64,000 nucleotides of DNA. Source: Sphingomonas hominis. GTDB lineage: Bacteria > Pseudomonadota > Alphaproteobacteria > Sphingomonadales > Sphingomonadaceae. The position numbers were made by a program, and so were the translations under genes. The notes beneath the pieces were generated by a model that was given only the letters and a program-made list of their open reading frames with translations, was not told the origin of the DNA and did no database searches. The stretch lies in contig NZ_JABULH010000002.1 of the NCBI RefSeq assembly GCF_013328205.1, positions 612,736 to 676,735 of the forward strand. Direction: 5' to 3'. Shown here one piece after another: positions 45,212 through 54,092 of the stretch. The first letter of the stretch is position 1. Each line of letters opens with the position of its first letter.

Positions 45212-46017
45212 CCGAGCAGCCTGCCACCAGCATCGCCGAAGCCTGCCGCGAGGTGCTGACCACCCCCGCACCGGTCGCCAAATTGAAGGCTGCGCGACGC
45301 GTCGCACGCGCGTGGCGACAAGGTGCCCTTCGGCACGACTTTGACCAGCCGATGCCGGTCAAGCCCGCTTGGCCGCCGCGGCCCGAACTGTTGCCGCCGG
45401 GCAAGATGCCCAAGCGCGGCAAGGCGGGATCGGAGCGCGGGCGCATCGCGCTCCTTCACGCACTCGCGCATATCGAGTTCGTCGCGGTTGATCTCGCCTT
45501 CGACATGGCGGGGCGCTTCGGTGCCGGCTTTCCGCGCGCGTTCGTCGACGACTGGATCTCGGTCGGCGCGGACGAGGCGATGCATTTCGCTTTGCTCGAT
45601 CGCCGGTTGCGCGCGCTCGGCTCGTTCTATGGCGCGCTACCGGCGCACGCTGGGTTGTGGGAAACGGCGGCACGCACCGCCGACGATCCGCTCGCGCGGC
45701 TCGCGGTCGTGCCGATGGTGCTGGAGGCGCGCGGGCTAGACGTGACGCCGACCACCGTGATGCGTTTCCGCCAATCGGGCGATGAGGCAGGCGCGCGCAT
45801 CCTCCAGCGCATATACACCGACGAAATCCGCCACGTGCGATTCGGCACCAACTGGTTCGAATGGGCGTGCGCGGCGCAGCGTCTGAACCCGCCGACCCAC
45901 TGGCGCGCGCTGATCGATCGGCACTTTCGCGGGCTGGTTCGGCCTCCGTTCAACGACTCGGCGCGCACCTTGGCCGGTTTGACGCGCGAATATTGGGGCG
46001 GGCTTGCCTCAGACTGA
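45208..46017 (+). CDS. DUF455 family ferritin-like protein
   Basis: A 269-residue protein of the DUF455 group, related to the ferritin/diiron fold. Likely metal ligands lie in LLHALAHIEFVAVDLAFDM, GADEAMHFALLDRRL, VLEARGLDVTP and YTDEIRHVRFGTNWF (repeated ExxH pairs). The substrate is unknown. The start appears to be TTG overlapping the bcp stop (TTGA). The open frame continues upstream inside bcp without family similarity. Confidence 0.85.
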   Translation: MTEQPATSIAEACREVLTTPAPVAKLKAARRVARAWRQGALRHDFDQPMPVKPAWPPRPELLPPGKMPKRGKAGSERGRIALLHALAHIEFVAVDLAFDMAGRFGAGFPRAFVDDWISVGADEAMHFALLDRRLRALGSFYGALPAHAGLWETAARTADDPLARLAVVPMVLEARGLDVTPTTVMRFRQSGDEAGARILQRIYTDEIRHVRFGTNWFEWACAAQRLNPPTHWRALIDRHFRGLVRPPFNDSARTLAGLTREYWGGLASD

Positions 46018-46133
46018 TACATTGCGCCACAAAGCTGCCATCAGGACGGCGGGGGGTCCCAACCGATCCGATAGCTCAACACGGGCGGGCGCCACACGCG
46101 GGCGCGCGGCTGATCGATCGACGATGGGGTTTG

Positions 46134-46853
46134 ATGATTAAGCTCGCTTTGACGTCCGCGACGGTGGTTCTCGCGTCGCTCGGCCTCTTTACCGGCATCG
46201 CCAGCGCGGAAGCGCCCGCGACGCAGCCGGTCGCCGCCGCCACCCACCACGTTCCGGCCGCGACCGGTGGCCCGCTGCTCAGTGCGGTCGGCCCCGAGGC
46301 ACGCGGCGACATCGCCGCCGACGCACAATTCCGGTCGCTGTTCATGAGCTGGAAGAAGCTCGACGGCGGCACCACCGGCACGATTGCGATCCCCTCGGTT
46401 CAGCCGGTGTCGAACCTGAAGTTCACCAGCAACTTCGGCATCCGTTCCGATCCGTTCCGCGGCACCGCGGCGATGCACGCCGGGGTTGATATTCCCGGTC
46501 CGATCGGCACCCCGATCTACGCGACGGCCGACGGCATCGTCAGTCACGCCGGTCGCCAGGGCGGCTACGGCAACCTCGTAGAGATCAACCACGGCAAGGG
46601 GATTGCGACCCGCTACGGCCACCTGTCGCGCATCATCGTCGCCGACAATGCGCGCGTGAAGCGCGGGCAGTTGATCGCGATGATGGGCTCGACCGGCCGC
46701 TCGACCGGCTCGCACCTCCATTACGAGGTCCGCATCGACGGCCACGCGGTCAACCCGGTGCCGTTCCTGACCACCGCCGACTATCTGCTCGCCGCGCAGG
46801 ACCGCGCGGTAGGCGTGATCCCGGTGTCGACCGGACCTGCACCGCAGGACTGA
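46134..46853 (+). CDS. M23-family zinc metallopeptidase (LytM domain)
   Basis: A 239-residue exported protein with signal peptide MIKLALTSATVVLASLGLFT ending near IASAEA, and a C-terminal LytM domain: TSNFGIRSDPFRGTAAMHAG with the HxxxD zinc motif (AMHAGVDIPGP), GYGNLVEINHGKGIATRYGH and HLHYEVRIDG (HxH). All zinc ligands are present, so it is probably an active peptidoglycan endopeptidase rather than an EnvC-type activator. It stands alone, about 115 bases after the DUF455 gene. Confidence 0.92.
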   Translation: MIKLALTSATVVLASLGLFTGIASAEAPATQPVAAATHHVPAATGGPLLSAVGPEARGDIAADAQFRSLFMSWKKLDGGTTGTIAIPSVQPVSNLKFTSNFGIRSDPFRGTAAMHAGVDIPGPIGTPIYATADGIVSHAGRQGGYGNLVEINHGKGIATRYGHLSRIIVADNARVKRGQLIAMMGSTGRSTGSHLHYEVRIDGHAVNPVPFLTTADYLLAAQDRAVGVIPVSTGPAPQD

Positions 46854-46933
46854 TCCGAACCTCCACTTCCTCCACTTCGTCTCTTGCTGGGACAGATGCA
46901 GGGTCGGTTGCGGGTGCAGCCGGCCCCGCTTAC

Positions 46934-47281
46934 ATGACGGTCATGGCCACGCTTGCACCCGAGATCGCGCTGACCCCCTCCGCTGCCGCGCGCGTCGCTG
47001 CTATCGCCGCGAAACAGGGGCGCGCCGCGATCCTGCGCCTCTCGGTCGAGGGCGGAGGCTGCTCGGGGTTCCAGTACAAGTTCGGCTTCGCCGACGCGCC
47101 CGACAGTGGCGACGCGGTCGCGGAAACCGATGGCGTGCGCCTGGTGGTCGACGACGTCAGCCTCGATCTCGTCCGCGGTTGCGCGGTCGATTACATCGAA
47201 TCACTCGGTGGCGCGTCGTTTCAGGTGAGCAATCCCAATGCCGCCTCAGGCTGTGGTTGCGGGACCAGCTTCGCGGTGTAA
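46934..47281 (+). CDS. HesB/IscA family iron-sulfur cluster protein (ErpA-like)
   Basis: A 115-residue A-type carrier. The three conserved cysteines are in GGCSGFQYKFGF and ASGCGCGTSF. EIALTPSAAARVAAIAAKQG and LVVDDVSLDLVRGCAVDYIE are also typical. It should hand Fe-S clusters to target enzymes. It cannot be assigned to ErpA, IscA or SufA from the sequence alone. Translation may start at ATG 46934 or 46943. Confidence 0.92.
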   Translation: MTVMATLAPEIALTPSAAARVAAIAAKQGRAAILRLSVEGGGCSGFQYKFGFADAPDSGDAVAETDGVRLVVDDVSLDLVRGCAVDYIESLGGASFQVSNPNAASGCGCGTSFAV

Positions 47282-47292
47282 GGCTGCGTGGC

Positions 47293-48063
47293 GTGAAGAT
47301 CGTCACCTACAACGTCAACGGGATCAAGGCGCGGCTCGAGCGGCTGGTCGAATACCTCGCCGAGCAGCAGCCCGACGTGGTCTGCCTGCAGGAGCTCAAA
47401 TCCTCCGATGAGACGTTCCCGGAGGCCGCGATCCGCGACGCCGGCTATGGCGCGGTCTGGCATGGGCAGAAAGGCTTCAACGGCGTCGCCGTGCTCGCAC
47501 GCGGGCAGGACCCGATCGAGCGCCAGCGCGGGTTGGAAGGTGAGCCGGAGGACAATCACAGCCGCTATCTCGAGTGTGAGGTCGACGGGCTCGTCGTCGC
47601 CTCGATCTACCTGCCGAACGGCAATCCGCGACCCGGGCCGAAATTCGATTACAAGCTGCGCTGGATCGACCGTCTTCGCGCGCGCGCGCAGGTGCTGCTC
47701 GATGCCGAAGTGCCGGCGGTGCTAGCGGGCGATTACAACGTGATCCCCAACGATGACGACACCTTCTCCGTCCCGGCGATGGCAAGCGACGCGTTGATGC
47801 AGCCGGAGAGCCGCAGGGGCTATCGCGCGCTGGTCGCGCAAGGCTGGACCGATGCCTTGCGCAGCCGTCATCCGCGCGGTGGCGTGTGGACCTTTTGGGA
47901 CTATCAAGCCGGCGCGTGGCAGCGCGACGCGGGTTTCCGCATCGACCATTTGCTGCTCAGCCCCGCGGTTGCTGACCGCTTGCAGGATGCCGACGTCGAC
48001 AAGGCGTATCGCGGGCGCGAAAAGGCGAGCGACCATGCCCCGACCTGGGTGCGTCTGTCGTGA
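47293..48063 (+). CDS. xth: Exodeoxyribonuclease III
   Basis: A 256-residue endonuclease/exonuclease/phosphatase-fold enzyme that cuts at abasic sites and degrades 3' ends. Motifs are KIVTYNVNGIKARLERLVEY, VVCLQELKSSDETFP, ASIYLPNGNPRPG, AGDYNVIPNDDD, WTFWDYQAGAWQRDAGFRID and EKASDHAPTWVRL with the catalytic His. GTG 47293 is the family start; the open frame overlapping the previous gene is out of register with homology. It overlaps the next gene by four bases. Confidence 0.95.
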   Translation: MKIVTYNVNGIKARLERLVEYLAEQQPDVVCLQELKSSDETFPEAAIRDAGYGAVWHGQKGFNGVAVLARGQDPIERQRGLEGEPEDNHSRYLECEVDGLVVASIYLPNGNPRPGPKFDYKLRWIDRLRARAQVLLDAEVPAVLAGDYNVIPNDDDTFSVPAMASDALMQPESRRGYRALVAQGWTDALRSRHPRGGVWTFWDYQAGAWQRDAGFRIDHLLLSPAVADRLQDADVDKAYRGREKASDHAPTWVRLS

Positions 48064-48875
48064 GGCACGCGCGTGCACTGCTCGCCGCGACGCTCGCCTG
48101 CGCGGCTTCCGCGCTGCCTGCCGCCGCGCAGCAGCGCGACGATCTTCGCTTCTGTCCCAATCGACCAAGCCTGGGCTCCAGCGGGTGTACGACGCTGCCA
48201 GGTGAGGTGCAGGTAGAGGCGTCCGGAATCGAGTGGGAACTCGACAATAACGCCGACGAGCGCGTCGACACGATCCGCTACGCCGACGTGCTCGCGCGCG
48301 TCGGTTTCGGGCCGAAGACCGAGTTCCAGATCGACTGGAGCCCGCAGGTCAGCCAACGAACGCGCGACAAGGCGACCGGGACGATCTCACGCGTGTCCGG
48401 CATCAGCGACGTGATGCTGGCGGTGCGCCAGAACATCACCCACTCGGACGGACATGGGCTGTCGACCGCGGTGCAGCCGTTCGTCATGCTACCCACCGGA
48501 CGCGGCGAGATCAGCGACGGGACATGGTCGGCGGGCGCGGTGATGCCGATCGTCTACGAGCTGAACGATACCTGGAGCGTCGGCTTTACCGGACAGGCGG
48601 CGGCGCAGGCGGATGAGGATCGTCACGGTCGCCACTTCGACGCGAGCGGCATTGTCGAGGTCGGCTATACCGTGTCGTCCGATGTCACCGCCTTTGCCGA
48701 CTTCCTGCTCGAGCGCGACAACGATCCCGCACAGCACGTGACGCAGGCGCAACTCGCGGGCTCGCTCGCGTGGCAACCGACCAAGCGGACGCAGTTCGAC
48801 GTTCTTGCGGTGGCCGGTCTCAACCATCATACGCCCGACCTGCGATTGGCGCTGGGCGGCGCGTTCGTGTTCTGA
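48060..48875 (+). CDS. Outer-membrane beta-barrel transporter-like protein
   Basis: A 271-residue exported protein with signal peptide (ARALLAATLACAASALPAAA) and a mature part of alternating strands (FGPKTEFQIDWSPQVSQ, LSTAVQPFVMLPTGRGE, AGAVMPIVYELNDTWSVGF) that ends in phenylalanine (LALGGAFVF), the usual outer-membrane signal. It resembles the MetA-pathway phenol degradation/transporter barrel family. Substrate unknown. Starts at a GTG overlapping xth. Confidence 0.8.
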   Translation: MRHARALLAATLACAASALPAAAQQRDDLRFCPNRPSLGSSGCTTLPGEVQVEASGIEWELDNNADERVDTIRYADVLARVGFGPKTEFQIDWSPQVSQRTRDKATGTISRVSGISDVMLAVRQNITHSDGHGLSTAVQPFVMLPTGRGEISDGTWSAGAVMPIVYELNDTWSVGFTGQAAAQADEDRHGRHFDASGIVEVGYTVSSDVTAFADFLLERDNDPAQHVTQAQLAGSLAWQPTKRTQFDVLAVAGLNHHTPDLRLALGGAFVF

Positions 48876-48985
48876 CGCCAAGTCGCGGCGTGATCGGCCA
48901 ATCAATGGTGTGGTATTCAGGTGGCACACGCGCTAAGTGTTTGAAATTCCGCGCGCGGGCATTTGGCACGACCGATGCAACGCTC

Positions 48986-49012
48986 CTCTCGACGGCACGG
49001 AGCCGTCGGGAG
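48986..49012 (+). promoter_or_regulatory. Hairpin covering the ribosome site of the small exported protein gene
   Basis: CTCTCGACGGC, loop ACGGA, GCCGTCGGGAG pairs over 11 positions (one T-G). The right arm contains the GGGAG Shine-Dalgarno sequence of the ATG at 49020. The arrangement would hide the ribosome site at low temperature and could be a simple RNA thermometer or translational switch. Confidence 0.45.
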
Positions 49013-49019
49013 AAATGCC

Positions 49020-49265
49020 ATGACATCAACCACCATCCTCGCCACGCTGATCGCCTCCCTCGCCGGAACTGCCGCCGCTGCCGAACCCAAGGCACCGCCG
49101 CCGCCGGCCAGTGAGCTGACCGCGCCCGCGCAGACCGGCACGTCCGACCAGCGTTACTGCCTTCGCAGCGAACTCACCGGCTCGCGCATCCTGCGTCGCG
49201 AGTGCCACACCGCGGCGCAGTGGCAGAAGCTCGACGTCGACGTCCTCGCACTGGCGAAGCGGTGA
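49020..49265 (+). CDS. Small exported protein of unknown function
   Basis: An 81-residue protein with signal peptide MTSTTILATLIASLAGTAAA, a Pro-rich start of the mature part and two cysteines in RYCLRSELTGSRILRRECHT that could pair. The pattern C-x-x-x-(E)-TGSRI-(x)-R-x-C occurs in many small exported proteins of sphingomonads, none with a known role as far as I can tell. GGGAGA before the ATG is a good ribosome site but lies in a hairpin. The following gene is convergent. Confidence 0.75.
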   Translation: MTSTTILATLIASLAGTAAAAEPKAPPPPASELTAPAQTGTSDQRYCLRSELTGSRILRRECHTAAQWQKLDVDVLALAKR

Positions 49266-49314
49266 GGGCCGCGGCACCGGCGTGGCGGCAGGTGCCACGC
49301 CGGTGCGTACCGGA

Positions 49315-50469
49315 TCACAAGGTGCGTTCGTACACCTGGTAGATCTTGTTGACCCGGCTCTCGATCGCGGTGGCGATCGAATTCATGCCCTGGTTGTCGT
49401 CGAGCACCCAGCCGATCTCACCGCGGCTGGCACCGTAATGGTCGACCGAGGCCTTGCGGATCGCCTCGATCATCATGAAGGCGAGTTGGCTGGCGAGCCG
49501 CGAGGATTGCAGGTCCTTGCGCACGCCCATCAGCGGTACGCGCATCGTGCGCACGCGCGGCTTGCGCAGCCACAACAGCAGCTTGGCCCAGCCGAACGGC
49601 AGCAGCGACCCGTTCAGCGGCTTGATCGCCTCGTTCAGGTCGGGAAGCGTGATCATGAACGCGACGGGCTTTCCGTCCAGCTCCGCGATGCGGATCAGGT
49701 CATTGAACACGATCGGCTTCAGTTTGACGCCGACGTCCTTGATCTCGGGCGGGGTGAGGGGGACGAAACCCCAATTGTCCGACCATGCATCGTTCAGGAT
49801 ATCGAGGATGATCGCGGCCTCATCCTCAAAGCGTTGCTTGTCGACCTGTCGCACGACGATGCGAGGATTCGTCTCGCCCGACTTGATGATACGCTTGACG
49901 AGCTTGGGAAACTCCTGCGTGATGTCGAGTTCGTAGGTGACGAGCTGCTTGGTCGGCACGTAGCCCGCGCGCTCGATCCATCCGCGATATTCGCGCTTGG
50001 CGTGCCCCATCATGATCGTGGGCGGATGGTCGTAGCCCTGAATCAGCAATCCCGGCTCTTCCCAGATCGACTGCGAAATCGGTCCGAGCGCGCGTGTCAT
50101 GCCCTTCGCGCGCAGCCAGTCCTCGGCAGCGGCGAGCAGCGCCTGAAAGACGCCCTCGTCCTCCGCCTCCATCAACCCCCATTGGCCGACGCCGGGACCA
50201 AAGCCTTGCGCCGCCGGCATGGTGAGCGCCAGCGTGTCGATATGTGCCGAGACACGGCCAACCACCTGATCGCCGCGATAGGCGAGGAACAATTGCACCT
50301 CGGCGTGGCTGTACCAGCCGTTCTTTTCCGGCGTGATCAACCCCAGCGCCTCGCCTTTCAGCGGCGGCACCCAGTTCGGATCGTCTCGGTATAGGCGGAA
50401 TGGCAGGTCTACGAAGATCTTGCGGTCGCGCTTCGTCGTGACTTTAGTGATGCGGAGGGCGTCAGACAT
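49315..50469 (-). CDS. GNAT-like acyltransferase, candidate bacterial ceramide synthase
   Basis: A 384-residue protein with GNAT-like segments: FVDLPFRLYRDDPNWVPPLK, VQLFLAYRGDQVVGRVSAHI, VGQWGLMEAEDEGVFQALL, GPISQSIWEEPGLLIQGYD and a second half with IAELDGKPVAFMITLPDLNE. In Caulobacter the bacterial ceramide synthase that N-acylates the sphingoid base belongs to the GNAT-like group and is encoded near spt. The location here, a few genes from spt, acp and a CerR-like reductase, supports the same role. Related proteins of unknown role also exist. I chose ATG 50469 because homology-like sequence begins there; the 18-codon extension is weak. Confidence 0.75.
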   Translation of the reverse strand: MSDALRITKVTTKRDRKIFVDLPFRLYRDDPNWVPPLKGEALGLITPEKNGWYSHAEVQLFLAYRGDQVVGRVSAHIDTLALTMPAAQGFGPGVGQWGLMEAEDEGVFQALLAAAEDWLRAKGMTRALGPISQSIWEEPGLLIQGYDHPPTIMMGHAKREYRGWIERAGYVPTKQLVTYELDITQEFPKLVKRIIKSGETNPRIVVRQVDKQRFEDEAAIILDILNDAWSDNWGFVPLTPPEIKDVGVKLKPIVFNDLIRIAELDGKPVAFMITLPDLNEAIKPLNGSLLPFGWAKLLLWLRKPRVRTMRVPLMGVRKDLQSSRLASQLAFMMIEAIRKASVDHYGASRGEIGWVLDDNQGMNSIATAIESRVNKIYQVYERTL

Positions 50470-50574
50470 GATCGGGAAATAGACGGCGCAATCGATCATG
50501 GCGAGTGAGCAATTGCGCGGCAATGCGGCGCGGGTCGCCTGTTCGCGTCACTGTGTCGCCACTATATCACGGCA

Positions 50575-51666
50575 ATGGACCAAGCCATGACCAGCATGAC
50601 CCTAGACCGTGCGCCCGCCTCGGCTGCGAGCGTTCGCGCGCGCATTCCCGACGACAAAGCGATGCTGCGCACCGCGGCCGAGCTGACGCGAGATCTCGTG
50701 AAGCCGCGCGCCGACATATACTGGGCGGACCTGATCGGGTCCTCGGTGGTCGGCTACGCCGCACTCGCGCTCGCGGTAGTGACCGCCTCGAATGCCGTGA
50801 TGATCGTCGCTGGCATCGTGTCGATGCTGGCGCTGTACCGCGGCATGAGCATGATCCACGAGCTGACGCACATGAAGCACGCGAACATGCGCGGCTTTCG
50901 CGCCGGGTGGAATGCGCTGATCGGCGTGCCGATGATGATTCCGTCGTTCATGTACGAAGGCGTTCATAATCTGCACCATGCCAAGACGCGCTATGGCACG
51001 TCGGAGGATCCGGAGTATCTGCCGCTCGCGCTGATGAAGCCGTGGACGTTGCCGGTGTTCGTGATCGTGTCGGCACTGGCGCCGGTCGGCTTGTTGATCC
51101 GCTACGCGATCCTCGCGCCGCTGTCCGCGCTGTCGCCGCGGCTGCGTGCGGCGGTGGTGTCGCGTTATTCCGCGCTTTCGATCAATCCGTCGTTCCGTCG
51201 CCGCATGCCCGAGGGCGAGGAACATACGCGGTGGGTCCGTCTTGAGGCCGCCACGGCTGCGTGGGCGATTGCGCTTATCGTGCTGACTGCGGCCGGCGTG
51301 ATCCCGTTCAAGGCCTTCGCGATCTTCATGGTGGTCGGCGCGGGCGTCGCGTTGATCAACCAGGTGCGCACGTTGGTCGCGCATTTGTGGGAGAATGAGG
51401 GCGAAGCGATGAGCGTCACCGCGCAGTATCTCGACACGGTCAACGTGCCGCCGCCGGCGCTGTTGCCGGTGCTGTGGGCGCCGGTAGGCTTGCGCTACCA
51501 CGCGCTGCATCATCTGTTGCCGGGGCTGCCGTATCACTCGCTAGGCGAGGCGCATCGTCGGTTGTCCAAGGTGCTGGAGCCCGCATCGCCGTATCACCAG
51601 GCAAGCTACAAGGGGCTGCCCGCGTTGGTCGGTAAGCTGGCCGTGGCAACGATCCGACAGCGCTGA
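50575..51666 (+). CDS. Membrane fatty acid desaturase/hydroxylase
   Basis: A 363-residue membrane-bound diiron enzyme. Histidine boxes are HELTH (95-99), HNLHH (131-135) and HALHH (309-313), with hydrophobic hairpins near 52-90, 165-200 and 245-290. It probably introduces a double bond or hydroxyl into an acyl or sphingoid chain. Sphingomonad sphingoid bases are known to carry unsaturated or cyclopropane forms, so a ceramide substrate is plausible but is an inference from location. It is divergent from the candidate ceramide synthase (105 bases) and ends at a strong terminator. Confidence 0.85.
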   Translation: MDQAMTSMTLDRAPASAASVRARIPDDKAMLRTAAELTRDLVKPRADIYWADLIGSSVVGYAALALAVVTASNAVMIVAGIVSMLALYRGMSMIHELTHMKHANMRGFRAGWNALIGVPMMIPSFMYEGVHNLHHAKTRYGTSEDPEYLPLALMKPWTLPVFVIVSALAPVGLLIRYAILAPLSALSPRLRAAVVSRYSALSINPSFRRRMPEGEEHTRWVRLEAATAAWAIALIVLTAAGVIPFKAFAIFMVVGAGVALINQVRTLVAHLWENEGEAMSVTAQYLDTVNVPPPALLPVLWAPVGLRYHALHHLLPGLPYHSLGEAHRRLSKVLEPASPYHQASYKGLPALVGKLAVATIRQR

Positions 51667-51689
51667 TCGATCAATTCGACGAGCATGTT

Positions 51690-51724
51690 GGCGGCGTCTC
51701 CTAGAGAGACGCCGCCATTTTTAT
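51690..51724 (+). terminator. Intrinsic terminator after the desaturase gene
   Basis: GGCGGCGTCTC, loop CTAGA, GAGACGCCGCC (11 perfect pairs) followed by ATTTTTATT. It ends the rightward gene; the stop codon of the convergent lptG-type gene lies inside its T-run. Confidence 0.92.
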
Positions 51725-52815
51725 TCCTCAGTGCGCAGCAGCACCGCCTCGCCGATCAGCAGGAACAGCAGGAACGGCGCCCAGGCGGCAAGGAACGGCG
51801 GATAGGCACCCAGATTGCCCATCGCCAGTGCGAAATTGTCCGCGACGAAATACGCGAATCCCAGGCCCATGCCGATTACTGCGCGCACAAATAATTGACC
51901 CGATCGCGCGATGCCGAAGGCCGCGACAGCACCCAGCAACGGCATCAGGATCGACGACAGCGGCGCGGACAGCTTGTGCCACAGCGATCCTTCCAGCGCC
52001 TTCACCGGGCGCCCGGCTTCTTGCAAGTCGTCGATCGCGCTGCGCAACGCGCCGAAGGATAGGCTGTCTGCGTCGACGGTCGCGAGCGTGAACTGGTCGG
52101 TACGCACGCCGCGCCCGACGATCTGCGCGCCTTCCATCGTTACGCGACCGCTCGCGACATCGAACCGCTTGGTCGGCCAGATGCGCCAACCATCACCCGC
52201 ACGTCGGCCGTTGGGCGCCGTCAGCAGCCCACGCAGACCTCCGCTCGCCGATCGGACATAAACGGTCACGCCGCCGAGTTGCGCCTGATCGCCGCGGCCT
52301 TTGATCTGATCGACTTGGATCAGATCCTGGCCGGAGAGGACCCAGACGTTGGAGCGTTCGCCGCGATCGACTGGTAGCGGTCCGTAATTGACGCGCTGCC
52401 ACTGCGTCAGCGTCGCGGTGGAACGGCTGACCACGCGATCAGTGAAGACGAAGGTAATCGCCGCGACACCCAGACTGGCCAGGATCAACGGTGCGAGCAA
52501 CTGATGCGCCGAGAGGCCGGCCGCTTTAAGCGCGATCACTTCGCTGTTCGCGTTCATCGTGATCAGCGTCAGGATGGTACCCAGCAGCACCGAGAACGGC
52601 AGGAACGTGGCGACGATCTGCGGCAGGCGCAGCCCGACGTAGCGCCATACCTCCGCGTCGCCGTTACCCGCGACCGCCAGGATCTTGCCCGACTCGCTCA
52701 ACAGGTCGAGTGCTTGCAGCACCAGCACAAGACCCGCCAGGATGCCGAAGGTTCGCGCAAGGAACAGCCGCGCCATGTAGAAAGCGACCGTGCGCGAGGG
52801 GAAGAAGCCCTTCAT
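51721..52815 (-). CDS. lptG: LptG-type YjgP/YjgQ permease
   Basis: A 364-residue inner-membrane protein with six membrane helices, three at each end, around a periplasmic jellyroll. It starts SRTVAFYMARLFLARTFGIL. MNANSEVIALKAAGLSAHQL is the family's coupling-helix region, SRSTATLTQWQRVNYGPL lies in the periplasmic part, and LSSILMPLLGAVAAFGIARS is in the second bundle. LptFG normally extract lipopolysaccharide. In an organism with glycosphingolipid instead of LPS, and next to ceramide genes, the cargo may be sphingolipid. It overlaps the lptF-type gene by four bases. The F/G assignment is by order and length. Confidence 0.85.
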   Translation of the reverse strand: MKGFFPSRTVAFYMARLFLARTFGILAGLVLVLQALDLLSESGKILAVAGNGDAEVWRYVGLRLPQIVATFLPFSVLLGTILTLITMNANSEVIALKAAGLSAHQLLAPLILASLGVAAITFVFTDRVVSRSTATLTQWQRVNYGPLPVDRGERSNVWVLSGQDLIQVDQIKGRGDQAQLGGVTVYVRSASGGLRGLLTAPNGRRAGDGWRIWPTKRFDVASGRVTMEGAQIVGRGVRTDQFTLATVDADSLSFGALRSAIDDLQEAGRPVKALEGSLWHKLSAPLSSILMPLLGAVAAFGIARSGQLFVRAVIGMGLGFAYFVADNFALAMGNLGAYPPFLAAWAPFLLFLLIGEAVLLRTEE

Positions 52816-54008
52816 GCCGCTGCTCCCCGACGATTACGGCCCGGCAGGTAGCGGACGATCAGTTTCCACGATTTGGAGAAGAAGCGTTCAAGCGCGCCGA
52901 TCGGCTGTCCGCCAGGGACGTGCGCGATGGTATAGTACATCCAGACAATCAATCCTGCGAAAACCAGGAACGGCACCCACATGGCGATCAAGGGATCAAT
53001 CGCGCCGCGCTCACCGATCGAGAGCGCGTATTGGTTCACCTTATGGTAGGTGACCACCATCACGATCGACAGGAAGACGCCCAGGCCCGAAGTCGATCGC
53101 TTCGGCGGCACGCCGAGCGCGACTGCGAGCAGCGGCAGCAGGAACATCGAGACCACCTCCGCCAGCCGGAAATGGAACTCGGCGCGGCTGCTGTCGCGCT
53201 GTTCCTCTGTGCCAGCGTGATGGCCGAGCCGCGCGAGCTGGAACATGGTATATTCCAGATTCTTGCCGCCGCGGCTGCGAAAACTCTCGAACTTGGGCAG
53301 GTCGATCGGCAGGTCATGCGACGAGAAGGAGAGGGTGCGCGGCGTCGGGAAGTCGGCGCGGTTGTGGATCAGCGTGCCATTGGTCAGCCGAAAGATGATG
53401 ACGTCGGGATCGTCGGTGGCGAGGAACTGTCCGCCTTCCGCGGTGACGCCGACCCAGTCGCCTTTGGGCGTGCGTGCGTGAACGAAGATGCCCGACAATT
53501 GCCGTCCCTTGTCGCGGCTACCCTCGATCCGCATCGTCATGCGATCGCCCAGATGGGTAAACTCGCCGACCTTGACCGATGCGCCGAGCGCCCCGGTGCG
53601 CAGCTCGAAGCGCAATTTCTCGTAATTGTAGCGCGCGATCGGCTGCACGTAGCCGACGATCGCGATGTTCGCCGCCGCCAGCACGATCGCGTATATATAG
53701 GGTACGCGCAGCAGCCGCGCGTAGCTCATGCCGACACCGCGCATCACGTCGAGCTCGCTCGACGTAGCGATGCGGCGAAACGCCAGCAGCACGCCCAGCA
53801 TCAGTCCGATTGGAATGCCGAGCCCGAGATATTCGGGTAGCAGGTTGGCGAGCATCTTCCACACGACACTCACCGGCCCACCCTGCGTCGCGACGAAATC
53901 GAACAAGCGCCGGATGCGATCGAGAATCAGCAGCATCGCGGCGATGAACAGGGTGGAGAACAATGGCAGCGCGATCAGCCGGGCCATGTAGCGGTCGATC
54001 GATTTCAT
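52812..54008 (-). CDS. lptF: LptF-type YjgP/YjgQ permease
   Basis: A 398-residue partner of the downstream LptG-type protein. It starts SIDRYMARLIALPLFSTLFI. PEYLGLGIPIGLMLGVLLAF and RRIATSSELDVMRGVGMSYA carry the coupling helix, and RLAEVVSMFLLPLLAVALGV lies in the C-terminal bundle. The matching ATPase LptB is not in the window. The unusually long C-terminal tail after WMYYTIAHVPGG ends in a basic stretch. It begins 84 bases after the hybrid kinase gene. Confidence 0.85.
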   Translation of the reverse strand: MKSIDRYMARLIALPLFSTLFIAAMLLILDRIRRLFDFVATQGGPVSVVWKMLANLLPEYLGLGIPIGLMLGVLLAFRRIATSSELDVMRGVGMSYARLLRVPYIYAIVLAAANIAIVGYVQPIARYNYEKLRFELRTGALGASVKVGEFTHLGDRMTMRIEGSRDKGRQLSGIFVHARTPKGDWVGVTAEGGQFLATDDPDVIIFRLTNGTLIHNRADFPTPRTLSFSSHDLPIDLPKFESFRSRGGKNLEYTMFQLARLGHHAGTEEQRDSSRAEFHFRLAEVVSMFLLPLLAVALGVPPKRSTSGLGVFLSIVMVVTYHKVNQYALSIGERGAIDPLIAMWVPFLVFAGLIVWMYYTIAHVPGGQPIGALERFFSKSWKLIVRYLPGRNRRGAAA

Positions 54009-54092
54009 GTGCGCGCGACGCGGCCTCGCAAGAACGACGGGGAGCGGTCGGCTATAGCAGGCCGGCGGAAGCCGTCACCTGTTCTCCGCACG

